54,964 nt of DNA from an uncultured Candidatus Saccharibacteria bacterium. Its GTDB lineage: Bacteria > Patescibacteriota > Saccharimonadia > Saccharimonadales > Saccharimonadaceae. The translations under genes were made by a program, and so were the position numbers. The notes beneath the pieces were generated by a model. The model searched no databases and was not told the origin of the DNA. It saw only the letters and a program-made list of their open reading frames with translations. This document shows positions 10,206 to 18,534 of the stretch, piece by piece; positions within the stretch are counted from its first letter, which is position 1, and each line of letters begins with the position of its first letter. Location: assembly GCA_938041005.1 (NCBI GenBank), contig CALHZJ010000114.1, forward strand, positions 1-54,964, given 5' to 3'.

Positions 10206-10219
10206 ATAGATGTTGAATC

Positions 10220-13126
10220 TTATCTCAAGCTAATCATCACTTCGCTATCGTCATCATCACCATTGCGCAAATCGAGCCGATTCTTAACCACAGGTTGGCT
10301 CGGTTTTACATTTACAGAAGAGACAGGGCTATTATTTGTAGTCATAGACATATTTGGCTTATTAGCGACAGCACTATCTATCGCAGAGGATTGACTTTGT
10401 TGTTTGGTGGCAAGGTTAGAAGCCGTAGCATTTACGCTATTTATATTAGAAGACGCATTATTAACCACCTCTGGGCGACCTTGCGGATTCTGTATTTGCG
10501 AGGAAGCCTGTGGGGCTTGCGAATTTACTGGTCTTACGGTTGTTGAACTAGAAGCGGGCTTTCCTCCTAGTTGTTGCCTCTTCGCTAGCCATTCATCTAA
10601 GAACGATGACCCACCGCCCGACGATTTTTGACCAACAGAAGGCGCTAATTGAGAATGACTCGTCTTTGGTTGCGCACTACCTCTAATCCTGTCAAATATC
10701 TCCTTTTCAACAACAGCTCGTGGTCTACCGTATTTAGCAGCAGATAGCCTTACTAACGCGTCTCTCAGCTGATTATTAACTTGCCCCATCGGAGGAATCC
10801 AATTCATACTAAACGGCGCAGACGGCACGTTATTAATCATCACAGAAGTTATGGACTGGAAGTTTGGCAATTTAGCCAAGTCGTCGACATCGAAAGTCGG
10901 CTGAAACTTCTTAACCATCAATTCGGCGTCAGTCACACCGATACGCCCAGAAATAACCGTACCGACGTTACCAATAATAGCTTCTCGTATCTTATCCGTT
11001 AACTGAGTCATAAACTGGTTACCCATAATAAGACTCAATTTATACTTACGAGCCTCAGACAGAATAGATTCAAAGCTGTCAGTAGCGAAGTTCTGGAACT
11101 CGTCAACATACAGTGAAAAATCAACCCGCTGATCCTCTGGAATATCCGCCCGAGACATCGCCGCTGCTTGAAACTTCATTACAAAGATAATACCCAAAAG
11201 CTTAGAGTTAAGTTCACCCATCTTACCTTTCGACAAGTTAACCAGCAAAATCTTATTATTATCCATAATTTCACGCAAATTAAATCCAGATTTGGTCTGA
11301 CCAATGATATTGCGCATTGCATCGTTGGAAATAAATGGACCAAACTTTGATACAACCCATGAAATAACCTCACCCGCCTCATTTGACCTCTGTGACGCAG
11401 GAAATTCCTTTGTCCAGAAATCAATAACTTGCTGATCTTTTACATACTTAAGCTTGCTTTTCACAAATTCAGGATCAATAAGACACTTCGGCACATCAAT
11501 AAACGTTCCGCCAGCAGGATCCGACATCAACAATAAAGCGCAGTTTCTAAAAATATGTTCCAAACGAGGACCAACAATTCCCGTATGGCCTGGGTCGTAA
11601 AGGCCATACAGCATATTAATCGCCTCTTGAACCAAAAAGTCTTTTTGATCTGGAGTGTCAAACTCAAACATATTCAACCCAATTGGATTAGTCATATCAG
11701 CAGGATTAAAGTAGATAATATCCTCAACGCGTTCTTTTGGAACCTTACCCAATAAAGATTCAACCAAATCACCGTGCGGATCAATGAAGGCGAATCCCCG
11801 ACCATCCATCATATCCTGATAAGCCATATTTTCCTGCAGAACAGACTTACCGACACCCGTTTGACCAATGATATATACGTGGCGGCGGCGGTCTTTTGTC
11901 CCGATTCTAATAGGTTTTTTAACTCCTCGGAATTCGTTATAGCCAATCAGCAAACCCTCATCCAAAACGTCTGTTGGTCCATCAACTTGTTTGGACATTT
12001 GTCTTTTAACCTGTGAAGTCGGAATTGCGTTAGCTCCAGGCAAATGGAATAACGTTGCCATTTCTACACTGTTGAGAATATTACTACGAGTTTCCTGAGG
12101 GAAAAACCTCATAATATATGCTGTTGTCATTTCCTCAACATTCCTAGTTAAAGAGAACTTAAACCCATTATTGCGCGGTGAGTCAAACAACGAGAAGGCT
12201 GCTATTATATTTTTTAACAACACTTGAGAGCGCGCCGCAGTATTTGACGAAATTACAACACGCACTAAGACTTCATATGCAGGATAGCGAGCTTTTTCGC
12301 TGATAGCATCCACTTCCGCCTGCTCTAAAGATGTCAGCTGCTTATCCTCGGAATTAGAGCCTCCGTCTTTTTCATTATTCTCTGGCGGTTTCCACAAAGC
12401 CTCCATAATATCCATAGGAGCAACACCGCCAAAGCCCTTCTTCTTTCCCTTATTCTTCTTCATACCGTCAATATGAGACTCTGAAGCCTTAGACCAACCG
12501 TCATACGCCGGACGTAGTAAAAATTGCACACCTATTCCATCTTCTTTGGACGCCGAAGATAAAGCATTTAATAATGCCCTGGAAGCATCTCTTTTCGACT
12601 CCTGATAAGTCGATATTGGATAAACAAAGGACTTTTTCAGGGTGAATTCGCCGCCGATGGTCCCGCTCATCTTGCCAACCTTGCTGAATATATTAGTATC
12701 AGATACCTCTTCTAGCCGAGCAGAAGGATATGCTGCCGCTACAGCTTGACGAATAACATCAACTAACACTAGCGGGACAACGGCATAATAGTGAACTAAC
12801 CCACCATGCGCAACAATCTCAAACGATATATGACGTTGGCCGTAGACTTTACTTTTGAACCCTTTAGTTGCTGTACTTGAGATAATATTGTACATCACCT
12901 GGGCTTGCGACAGCACCTCTTCAGTTAAATCTCGCTCATCTCGATTTGAACTATTGACGTCTTCACTTGTCGGAGGCAAATGTATAAGCAACGGCACCAT
13001 CTTCAAGCCTCGTTCATAATTTTTGGCTTCCCTCAGCATGTTACGATACAACACAAAAGCTACCGCAGAACCAGCGGCTATAATAACAATCGCGATAAAA
13101 CTAACTATCAAAGGACCCGCACCCAT
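10220..13126 (-). CDS. VirD4/TraG/HerA-like membrane ATPase
   Basis: The 968-residue protein has one N-terminal membrane helix (about 5-27) and a long mixed domain. It then has a P-loop ATPase of the type IV coupling-protein class. Walker A is YIIGQTGVGKSVLQ (near residue 420), followed by FAFIDPHGDLVES. Walker B is SLYVDEFQNFA (near 660), followed by RKYKLSLIMGNQFMTQL, the layout of TraG/VirD4 and HerA DNA pumps. The last 170 residues are Gln/Ser/Asn-rich and probably disordered. No relaxase, VirB4 or other secretion genes are next to it, so its substrate is unknown. It forms an operon with the 148-residue gene 8 nt upstream. Confidence 0.8.
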   Translation of the reverse strand: MGAGPLIVSFIAIVIIAAGSAVAFVLYRNMLREAKNYERGLKMVPLLIHLPPTSEDVNSSNRDERDLTEEVLSQAQVMYNIISSTATKGFKSKVYGQRHISFEIVAHGGLVHYYAVVPLVLVDVIRQAVAAAYPSARLEEVSDTNIFSKVGKMSGTIGGEFTLKKSFVYPISTYQESKRDASRALLNALSSASKEDGIGVQFLLRPAYDGWSKASESHIDGMKKNKGKKKGFGGVAPMDIMEALWKPPENNEKDGGSNSEDKQLTSLEQAEVDAISEKARYPAYEVLVRVVISSNTAARSQVLLKNIIAAFSLFDSPRNNGFKFSLTRNVEEMTTAYIMRFFPQETRSNILNSVEMATLFHLPGANAIPTSQVKRQMSKQVDGPTDVLDEGLLIGYNEFRGVKKPIRIGTKDRRRHVYIIGQTGVGKSVLQENMAYQDMMDGRGFAFIDPHGDLVESLLGKVPKERVEDIIYFNPADMTNPIGLNMFEFDTPDQKDFLVQEAINMLYGLYDPGHTGIVGPRLEHIFRNCALLLMSDPAGGTFIDVPKCLIDPEFVKSKLKYVKDQQVIDFWTKEFPASQRSNEAGEVISWVVSKFGPFISNDAMRNIIGQTKSGFNLREIMDNNKILLVNLSKGKMGELNSKLLGIIFVMKFQAAAMSRADIPEDQRVDFSLYVDEFQNFATDSFESILSEARKYKLSLIMGNQFMTQLTDKIREAIIGNVGTVISGRIGVTDAELMVKKFQPTFDVDDLAKLPNFQSITSVMINNVPSAPFSMNWIPPMGQVNNQLRDALVRLSAAKYGRPRAVVEKEIFDRIRGSAQPKTSHSQLAPSVGQKSSGGGSSFLDEWLAKRQQLGGKPASSSTTVRPVNSQAPQASSQIQNPQGRPEVVNNASSNINSVNATASNLATKQQSQSSAIDSAVANKPNMSMTTNNSPVSSVNVKPSQPVVKNRLDLRNGDDDDSEVMISLR

Positions 13127-13134
13127 ATAAAACC

Positions 13135-13581
13135 CTACTTACTACCGTCGTCATTTTGACCTAAAGTCTTATTATATCGTTTTTTTAAATAATCAGCCTG
13201 CAGCTGTGCAATAACTCTATTCCTCTCATAAGGATTATCTTTTGTTAAAGCTATAATCTTTTTAACTTTATCCACCCACTCTCTTTCTATCAAGTCTTCA
13301 TCCGCTGCCACCAGAGGAGTATCATCATCAGCTACTACCCCCGGCTGATTCGTACTTTGAGCGTCGTTTTGAGATTGAGATAAAGGAACTGTTGTAGTAT
13401 TATCAACAGGCAAAGCCACGGGGATATTGTTATATTGTTCAACCCCAGCACCAAGTGACTGCTCGGATTCTCTTCCGACTTCAGGATTTAATGATGTATT
13501 TTCTACATTATACTCACCGCCACCTATATTTTGTGGCTGCACCTCAGGAGTCCTATTAACTTGTGGCAGTTCGGGATTCAT
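13135..13581 (-). CDS. Hypothetical protein upstream of the VirD4-like ATPase
   Basis: The 148-residue protein has a low-complexity N-terminal 90 residues rich in Asn, Gln, Pro and Val. A compact charged C-terminal helical segment (EREWVDKVKKIIALTKDNPY) follows, ending in DYLKKRYNKTLGQ. No family is recognised. The C-terminal segment looks like the conserved, folded part. The start at 13581 has an extended -10 (TGGTACAAT, 13588-13593) ending 6 nt upstream and no SD, so it is probably leaderless. It is separated by 8 nt from the ATPase gene, which suggests a partner or adaptor of that ATPase; this is inference. Confidence 0.65.
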   Translation of the reverse strand: MNPELPQVNRTPEVQPQNIGGGEYNVENTSLNPEVGRESEQSLGAGVEQYNNIPVALPVDNTTTVPLSQSQNDAQSTNQPGVVADDDTPLVAADEDLIEREWVDKVKKIIALTKDNPYERNRVIAQLQADYLKKRYNKTLGQNDDGSK

Positions 13582-13635
13582 AAATATATTGTACCACGTA
13601 ACTACTTAAAATACACGACTACATTCAGGACGGGA

Positions 13636-14007
13636 TTAGTATCTTTTATGTATAAAAAAACACGCCAGCAATTCAAACACACCAAGTAATAATATCTCAA
13701 AAATCCCAACATCTCCCATCGATTGCATACCCACATAAATAACTGGAGCAAGAGAGATTACAGTAGAGTAATAATACGTCTTATACTTAGATTCATTGCG
13801 ACTATTCTTGAAATTAAAAAATTTCGCAGCTATTCGCTCCGATGTTAAAAATACTACATAAGTTAGACAGATAAATAGCACATACAAACATACAAAAAAC
13901 GCTAAAATCCCAAACGGACCAGCAGAACTCGGGTTTGTTGCGTTCAAAATAACCGCAGTCAAAATCAATGCAACCAACGCTATGAAACTAATTATCTTCA
14001 TCCCCAT
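13636..14007 (-). CDS. Small four-helix membrane protein, unknown
   Basis: The protein is about 123 residues with hydrophobic spans near 3-22, 30-52, 75-95 and 100-118 and no recognised motif. The frame is open from a GTG at 14013. I prefer the ATG at 14007, with the one at 14001 as an alternative. A TATGAT box ends 6 nt before 14007, which would give a leaderless message. The strong promoter at 14411-14439 could also reach this gene through the structured region 14090-14404, in which case that region would be a 400-nt leader. Confidence 0.55.
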   Translation of the reverse strand: MGMKIISFIALVALILTAVILNATNPSSAGPFGILAFFVCLYVLFICLTYVVFLTSERIAAKFFNFKNSRNESKYKTYYYSTVISLAPVIYVGMQSMGDVGIFEILLLGVFELLACFFIHKRY

Positions 14008-14089
14008 ACTCACATCATACTATACACAAGAAGCCTGAGCGATAATACTATAGCATATAGACACAAACCATCCGCCGATAAAAAATAAC

Positions 14090-14404
14090 TATTAGGCGCG
14101 GGTGCTACTTGCCTATTACCGCTCGAGGCGATTTGACCGCTCCTTAGTTAAGGAGCATCCTTGCAGTGTTCCTCTGCATACATCCAGGACTCTCATCGCT
14201 AGCTATTTAACGAGGATTAACTGGATGTATGCGGTACTAACCGCGCGCTCAACGCTTTTACAATTTGCAAAGTAAAGGCGGAGCATTGGCTGCGTCATTA
14301 TAAAAATCATGCAGCCAACTGTCCGTCAATTTATACGCAAAAACGCGGCTTTATATAAATTTTATTGTTAATGTATTTTTGCTTTTTTGTTTTTCTAAAA
14401 GCTT
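14090..14404 (-). ncRNA. Structured RNA or long structured leader, class not recognised
   Basis: This stretch lies downstream of a consensus minus-strand promoter and contains several helices. TTGGCTGC pairs with GCAGCCAA around 14288-14320. A perfect 12-bp helix GCATACATCCAG/CTGGATGTATGC (14232-14221 with 14187-14176) encloses a second CTCGTT/GATGAG helix. GCTCCTT/AAGGAGC forms a hairpin near 14130-14150, and GCGCG/CGCGC (about 14250 with 14095) may close the whole. The inner helix pairs through G-U on the minus strand but would be A-C on the plus strand, which supports minus-strand RNA. A T-run at about 14078-14085 may end it. I could not match it to tmRNA, RNase P, SRP or 6S RNA. Confidence 0.5.
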
Positions 14405-14410
14405 AACCTT

Positions 14411-14439
14411 ATACTAGCATAACCCTATTTAGATGTCAA
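14411..14439 (-). promoter_or_regulatory. Strong promoter reading into the structured region
   Basis: On the minus strand a consensus TTGACA (14434-14439), a 17-nt spacer and TAGTAT (14411-14416) are present. The predicted start is near 14404. The first ORF is almost 400 nt away. Confidence 0.7.
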
Positions 14440-15151
14440 CCATTACTCGGTCAAAAAGTATTGTAATTTTCACCTATTTTTTAATGTTGTTAAAATTATC
14501 ATCTGTTAATTATTCTCATATCGCTTTATGGTCATGTGTGCATTTTACAACAAGATTGTCGTTTTTGAGCATTATCTGGTACAGATTACACACCATTCAA
14601 TGAAGATATCATCGACTTAGCGACCGCCCAATTGCACGACTAACCCATGATTACCCGTCATCCAAACATTGCCACAAAAATAGGTTCGTACAGTCAATAT
14701 TAGACCGGCGTCTAACGCTCAAATCCGTGATAAAATAATAGTCTCTATTTCCCGCTTTATAAAACTCTATTTACCTTCATTGTCGTACTATAGCCAAACT
14801 TAACAAAATTATTTTTTATATTATTACAAGAACATCCAAGCATCAGCATGCATATTAAATCTTATACATCAAAATGCTATACAACAGTTTTAATTAAAAA
14901 TTACAAAACGAAAGTATAAAGTTTATTCATAGTACACAAAGCCACCTTTTACACTTCAATAAAAGAGTCCTAGAAAATGTGCGACAATTTAATTTGTCGC
15001 ATATATAACAGGCATAAAAAGCAATCAAACAACCACCAGTTTCTGGCATATAACTTCATAGTAAAAGCCATTAGAAAAAATAGTTGCGAAAATTAGAAAG
15101 AAGATTATAAAATGTGTGGTATTTTTTACTAAACTTTTTACAAAAATATTG
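14440..15151. other. A+T-rich stretch without recognisable genes
   Basis: No ORF with coding character, RNA gene or mobile element is seen in about 700 nt. It contains a small perfect inverted repeat TGCGACAA/TTGTCGCA with a 6-nt spacer (about 14980-15001) and many short A/T runs. No consensus DnaA boxes (TTATCCACA) were found, so an origin is not supported. Confidence 0.5.
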
Positions 15152-15180
15152 TTGACATAAGCATTTATATAGCTTATTAT
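15152..15180 (+). promoter_or_regulatory. Consensus promoter of a small RNA unit
   Basis: A perfect TTGACA (15152-15157), a 17-nt spacer and TATTAT (15175-15180) are present, the best sigma-70-type match in the window. No gene with a start codon follows. Confidence 0.75.
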
Positions 15181-15186
15181 AGGGGT

Positions 15187-15286
15187 AGCTTCTGAATAAA
15201 AAAGTTATACAGAGGCCAAAAATAAAAAGAAATTGTAAAACTCCACTTTTTTGAAAACAACCACTACTCGCAGGTGGTTGTTTTTC
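15187..15286 (+). ncRNA. Candidate free-standing small RNA (~100 nt)
   Basis: The unit is delimited by the consensus promoter at 15152-15180 and an intrinsic terminator at 15254-15285. It contains no ATG and no plausible coding frame. The 5' part can form GCTTCTG/CAGAGGC around an A-rich loop. The middle is A-rich and single-stranded in appearance. It is convergent with tmRNA, whose 3' end is at 15360. The class is unknown; it could be a trans-acting regulator or an untranslated relic. Confidence 0.6.
15254..15285 (+). terminator. Terminator of the small RNA unit
   Basis: An 11-bp stem AAAACAACCAC/GTGGTTGTTTT with a 9-nt loop and a T-run follows the candidate small RNA. A reverse-strand A/T tail suggests it could also stop tmRNA read-through. 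Confidence 0.8.
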
Positions 15287-15359
15287 TGTCTTAAAGATAA
15301 ATTCTACTCTTTAACATAAATAAAGCCAGCGATAAGACCGACTTTTAATCTAATCTATC

Positions 15360-15762
15360 TGGTGGAGCTGCCGGGTACTGCCCCCGGGTCCAACTGGTAT
15401 CACAGCATTCGTCTACGAGCATAGGCTTATCTAAATTTATTTAATAACGCTACTCGGATTTAAAATAAACCAAGAAAACCGAGTTCCGTTACGTAGTAAA
15501 AGTCCTATATATCCGCTACTTCCAAATATATAGCAAGCAACATAGATATAACACCCTTAGATATTGACTGTTGCCACAATACAAGGATGATCGCTAAAAA
15601 TTAGGCAGCGATTGGCGCAAAGGCCATCTTAGGAGCGAAAGCGCTCGCTACGAATGACTTTGCTTTTGCAACAAAGTTTGCATCTAAAAACATACGTTAC
15701 GCGTATCGTCGGCTCGCAGAATGTCATGATAAAGTCCAATTGTCGAAAGCTATATCAGCCCC
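15360..15762 (-). ncRNA. ssrA: tmRNA (transfer-messenger RNA)
   Basis: The 403-nt one-piece tmRNA rescues stalled ribosomes with SmpB. The acceptor stem pairs GGGGCTG (15762-15756) with CAGCTCC (15369-15363), and CCA is encoded. The 5' part AGCTTTCGACAATTGGAC resembles the conserved tmRNA TTCGAC region. The tag frame begins at a GCA resume codon (15681) after TTTTTAGAT and runs 26 codons, starting ANFVAKAKSF and ending AFAPIAA before TAA (15603-15601). The tag is longer than the common 8-15 residues but ends in AA as required by ClpXP-type proteases. The T-stem CCGGG/CCCGG closes a GGCAGTA loop instead of the usual TTCRA-type loop. Confidence 0.9.
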
Positions 15763-15828
15763 ACATATCGGTTCATATTATACCCTGATCTCATTCAAAA
15801 ATCTACATGCTTATGTTTTAATAGATTC

Positions 15829-17352
15829 ATGATTAGTAGAGTTATTTCAGCTACACCCTACGGATTTAATGGACAAATCATCGAAGTTGAGGGAGATATG
15901 TCAAAGGGGCTTCCTAGCCTACAAATTGTCGGAATGGGCAACAAGGCCATCGATGAGTCCAGAGATCGAGTACGTAGTGCAATAAAAAACTCTTCCCTGG
16001 ATTTTCCGAAAGGAAAAATAATCATCAACTTAGCACCGGCAGAGTTACCTAAAGACGGATCTCACTTTGATCTACCCATCGCCTTATCTATTTTATGCAT
16101 CAGCGGCGCACTTAACCAAAGCGATGTAAGTAATGCGGTTTTTGCGGGAGAACTAGCACTAGACGGCAGCCTACGTCCAATACGATCAGCAATTATTACA
16201 GCCGAAGTGGCCAAAAACCAGAAAATTAAATCAGTCTATGTACCAGCCCAAAACGCCAAACAAGCAGCACTAGTGACTGGAATTGATGTATTTCCAGTAG
16301 AAAACCTAAAATCACTCTTCTTACATCTCAAAAAAGAAAAGATTATTAAGCCAATAGACAGATCATCAATAAAAAATGTGTCTCACAATCATAAAAACGC
16401 TCCAATCATCGACGACATCTACGGACAAGAACAAGCAAAGAGAGCTATTCAAATAGCAGTTGCTGGAAGACATAACATTTTATTGTCCGGCCCTCCAGGG
16501 TCAGGAAAAACTATGTTAGCAAAATCTTTAAAGAATCTATTACCAAATCTTTCAGAGGATGAAATAGTAGAAGTAACAAAACTTCACAGTCTTGGGGAGC
16601 ATACTATAATAAATAATCCCATAGTAGATAGACCGTTCAGGTCGCCGCACCACACCGCAAGTAGAGCCTCTATTATTGGCGGAGGATCGAAAGTGCAGCC
16701 GGGAGAAATCAGTTTAGCTCATAGAGGAGTCCTATTTCTCGATGAGCTACTCGAATATCCGCGTACTGTACTTGAATCGCTTCGTCAGCCTCTAGAGGAT
16801 CATGAAATTACCGTCAGTCGCGCAAACGGTAAGTTCAACTTCCCTGCCAATTTCTTATTAGTAGCCACAATGAATCCTTGTCCTTGTGGATTTCTTGGAG
16901 ATCCAGAAAAAACTTGCATATGTTCACAAAATCAAATTATCAATTATCAAAAAAGACTATCAGGGCCACTACTTGATCGAATAGATCTAACAGTATCGGT
17001 TTCACGAGTTCCCCATGAAAAATTATTAAATAATAAAATGTCGACAAAATCACAACAAGAGACATTTTTATCTGAGATACATAAAGCCTACTCTATTCAG
17101 AGAGACAGATATAAGTGTAGCTACAAATACAACAATGATATTTCAAGCAATAATGTTGATAAAATTACATCAATCTCAGAATCTGCAAAAACCTTCTTGA
17201 CGAACGCAGCCAGAAAGCTAGACTTAAGCACTCGCAGCTATTTTAAAGTTATAAAAGTTTCTCGCACTATCGCAGATTTAGAAGGATCCGCGTCTATAGA
17301 AATTCCACATATAGCAGAAAGCCTACAATACAGACAGATTAACATAGGTTAA
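15829..17352 (+). CDS. comM: ComM/YifB-family Mg-chelatase-like AAA+ ATPase
   Basis: The 507-residue protein has the family layout. An N-terminal ChlI/Lon-like domain (PSLQIVGMGNKAIDESRDRV; INLAPAELPKDGSHFDLPIA) is followed by an AAA+ domain with Walker A LLSGPPGSGKTMLAK (near residue 222). Next come RPFRSPHHTAS, Walker B GVLFLDELLEY, the cysteine-rich MNPCPCGFLGDP/CICS and sensor segments. The C-terminal helical domain ends in AESLQYRQI. In naturally competent bacteria ComM is a hexameric helicase that extends branch migration during transformation, which would fit with the type IV pilus locus here. TTTAAT with an upstream TG (15817-15822) ends 6 nt before the ATG, suggesting a leaderless start. 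Confidence 0.93.
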   Translation: MISRVISATPYGFNGQIIEVEGDMSKGLPSLQIVGMGNKAIDESRDRVRSAIKNSSLDFPKGKIIINLAPAELPKDGSHFDLPIALSILCISGALNQSDVSNAVFAGELALDGSLRPIRSAIITAEVAKNQKIKSVYVPAQNAKQAALVTGIDVFPVENLKSLFLHLKKEKIIKPIDRSSIKNVSHNHKNAPIIDDIYGQEQAKRAIQIAVAGRHNILLSGPPGSGKTMLAKSLKNLLPNLSEDEIVEVTKLHSLGEHTIINNPIVDRPFRSPHHTASRASIIGGGSKVQPGEISLAHRGVLFLDELLEYPRTVLESLRQPLEDHEITVSRANGKFNFPANFLLVATMNPCPCGFLGDPEKTCICSQNQIINYQKRLSGPLLDRIDLTVSVSRVPHEKLLNNKMSTKSQQETFLSEIHKAYSIQRDRYKCSYKYNNDISSNNVDKITSISESAKTFLTNAARKLDLSTRSYFKVIKVSRTIADLEGSASIEIPHIAESLQYRQINIG

Positions 17353-17361
17353 TTATTATCC

Positions 17362-17390
17362 TTGAAAATAACAAACATCTCTGTTACAAT
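17362..17390 (+). promoter_or_regulatory. Promoter of infC-rpmI-rplT
   Basis: TTGAAA (17362-17367), a 17-nt spacer and TACAAT with an extended TG (17385-17390) are present. Predicted transcription starts near 17397, giving a leader of about 40 nt with the SD. Confidence 0.7.
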
Positions 17391-17435
17391 AGCAACTGAG
17401 TTAATCTAAAATTGCTTCAAAAAGGAGAGCCAGAG

Positions 17436-17942
17436 ATTAATAAATCAATCCGTATCAACGGAGCAATCCGTGCAAGAGAACTGCGGATAATTGGTCCTGA
17501 TGGCGAGCAGCTAGGAATCATGTCCCTTAAAGAGGCTTTAAGTAAGGCCAACGACATGAATCTTGACCTAGTTGAAATATCACCGGGAGCCAATCCGCCA
17601 GTTGCTAAAATCATTGACTGGGGTAAGTACCAGTACCAAAAAATGAAGGATCAACAGAAGAATCGGCGCCAAGCCAAATCTGGAGACCTAAAGCAGATGC
17701 GCTTTGGTCTAAAGATAGGAGCTGGAGACCTAGAGGTTAAGCTGAAGAAGATCCGTAAATTTTTAGAGGGCGGACATAAAGTTCGTATACAAGTGGTCTA
17801 CAAAGGTCGCGAAATGGCCCATAAAGAGATCGGCTACGAATTGATCGACAAAATCATGGAACACCTTAGTGAGGACGCAATATTAGAGCAAAAACCTCAG
17901 ATGGCTGGTCGCAATCTGAGCGTAGTAATAAGGAGTAAATAA
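17436..17942 (+). CDS. infC: Translation initiation factor IF-3 (AUU start)
   Basis: IF-3 binds the 30S subunit and checks start-codon pairing. The 168-residue protein begins INKSIRINGAIRARELRIIG and contains GEQLGIMSLKEAL and the linker YQKMKDQQKNRRQAK. The C-terminal domain is GDLKQMRFGLKIGAGDLEVK through GREMAHKEIGYEL. No ATG or GTG lies in the right place. ATT at 17436 sits 8 nt after AAGGAG and aligns with the usual N-terminus, so AUU is the start codon, as in E. coli. That codon allows autoregulation, since IF-3 discriminates against AUU. A TTG at 17412 is in frame but lies upstream of the SD. The stop overlaps the ATG of rpmI. Confidence 0.92.
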   Translation: MNKSIRINGAIRARELRIIGPDGEQLGIMSLKEALSKANDMNLDLVEISPGANPPVAKIIDWGKYQYQKMKDQQKNRRQAKSGDLKQMRFGLKIGAGDLEVKLKKIRKFLEGGHKVRIQVVYKGREMAHKEIGYELIDKIMEHLSEDAILEQKPQMAGRNLSVVIRSK

Positions 17943-18136
17943 TGCCAAAGCTAAAGACCCACAAAGGCACTGCGAAGCGTATCAAGCTGACCAGCACCGG
18001 AAAATTGACCCGCCAGCGCGCATTTGGCGGCCACTTGTTGGCTAAAAAGTCAAAAAGTCGTAAGCGCGCAATCAACACAACAGCAACAGTAACTGGTTCG
18101 ATGGCCAAGAACGCCCGTCGAGCAATGGGAGTATAG
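17942..18136 (+). CDS. rpmI: 50S ribosomal protein bL35
   Basis: The 64-residue basic protein starts MPKLKTHKGTAKRIKLTSTGK and contains RAFGGHLLAKKSKSRKR, the bL35 signature. The ATG overlaps the infC stop by one base (TAATG), behind AAGGAG inside infC, so it is translationally coupled. Length is normal. Confidence 0.96.
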   Translation: MPKLKTHKGTAKRIKLTSTGKLTRQRAFGGHLLAKKSKSRKRAINTTATVTGSMAKNARRAMGV

Positions 18137-18138
18137 TT

Positions 18139-18480
18139 ATGCGAGTAAAACGAGGAGTTGCCGCACGCGCTAAGCACAAAAAAATCTTAAAAGCAGCTGA
18201 GGGAATGCAACATAATCGCACCAGAAGTTTTCGTCTTGCAAAACAAGGTGTTATTAGAGCTCTACAGTACGCCTACCGCGATCGCCGAAACAAGAAGCGC
18301 GATCTACGCGGTCTATGGATTACCCGAATCAATGCAGCCGCTCGACAAGAAGGCACAACTTACGGCAAACTTATAGCTTCTATGAAATCTAAAAACATTG
18401 AGATTGATAGAAAAATATTAGCAGAATTGGCAGTTAACGAGCCAAAAGCTTTCGCCGAAATAGTAAAAGCTAGTCTATAA
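18139..18480 (+). CDS. rplT: 50S ribosomal protein bL20
   Basis: The 113-residue protein begins MRVKRGVAARAKHKKILKAA and contains RNKKRDLRGLWITRINAAAR, the bL20 signature. bL20 is an early 50S assembly protein. It is the last gene of the infC-rpmI-rplT operon, 2 nt after rpmI, and a strong terminator follows. The usual MARV start is replaced by MRV. Confidence 0.96.
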   Translation: MRVKRGVAARAKHKKILKAAEGMQHNRTRSFRLAKQGVIRALQYAYRDRRNKKRDLRGLWITRINAAARQEGTTYGKLIASMKSKNIEIDRKILAELAVNEPKAFAEIVKASL

Positions 18481-18500
18481 CAGGATAAATCTACCAATAT

Positions 18501-18534
18501 AAAACACCCTGACATTATGCAGGGTGTTTTATTC
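18501..18534. terminator. Bidirectional terminator between rplT and rnpB
   Basis: An 11-bp stem AAAACACCCTG/CAGGGTGTTTT with an 8-nt loop and flanking A and T tracts lies between the convergent rplT and RNase P RNA genes. It can serve both strands. Confidence 0.85.

Noticed and set aside
14090..14404. SRP RNA, 6S RNA or a known riboswitch
   Set aside because: None of the conserved core sequences that I know (SRP domain IV, THI-box, yybP-ykoY, cobalamin box) could be found.
14560..14660. Short frame reading SGTDYTPFNEDIIDLATAQLHD before a stop
   Set aside because: It vaguely recalls the C-terminus of PIN-domain toxins, but it is too short and has no supporting context.
14440..15151. Possible replication origin
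   Set aside because: The stretch is A+T-rich and near gyrase genes, but I found no DnaA-box cluster and no dnaA/dnaN neighbour. GC-skew analysis would be needed.
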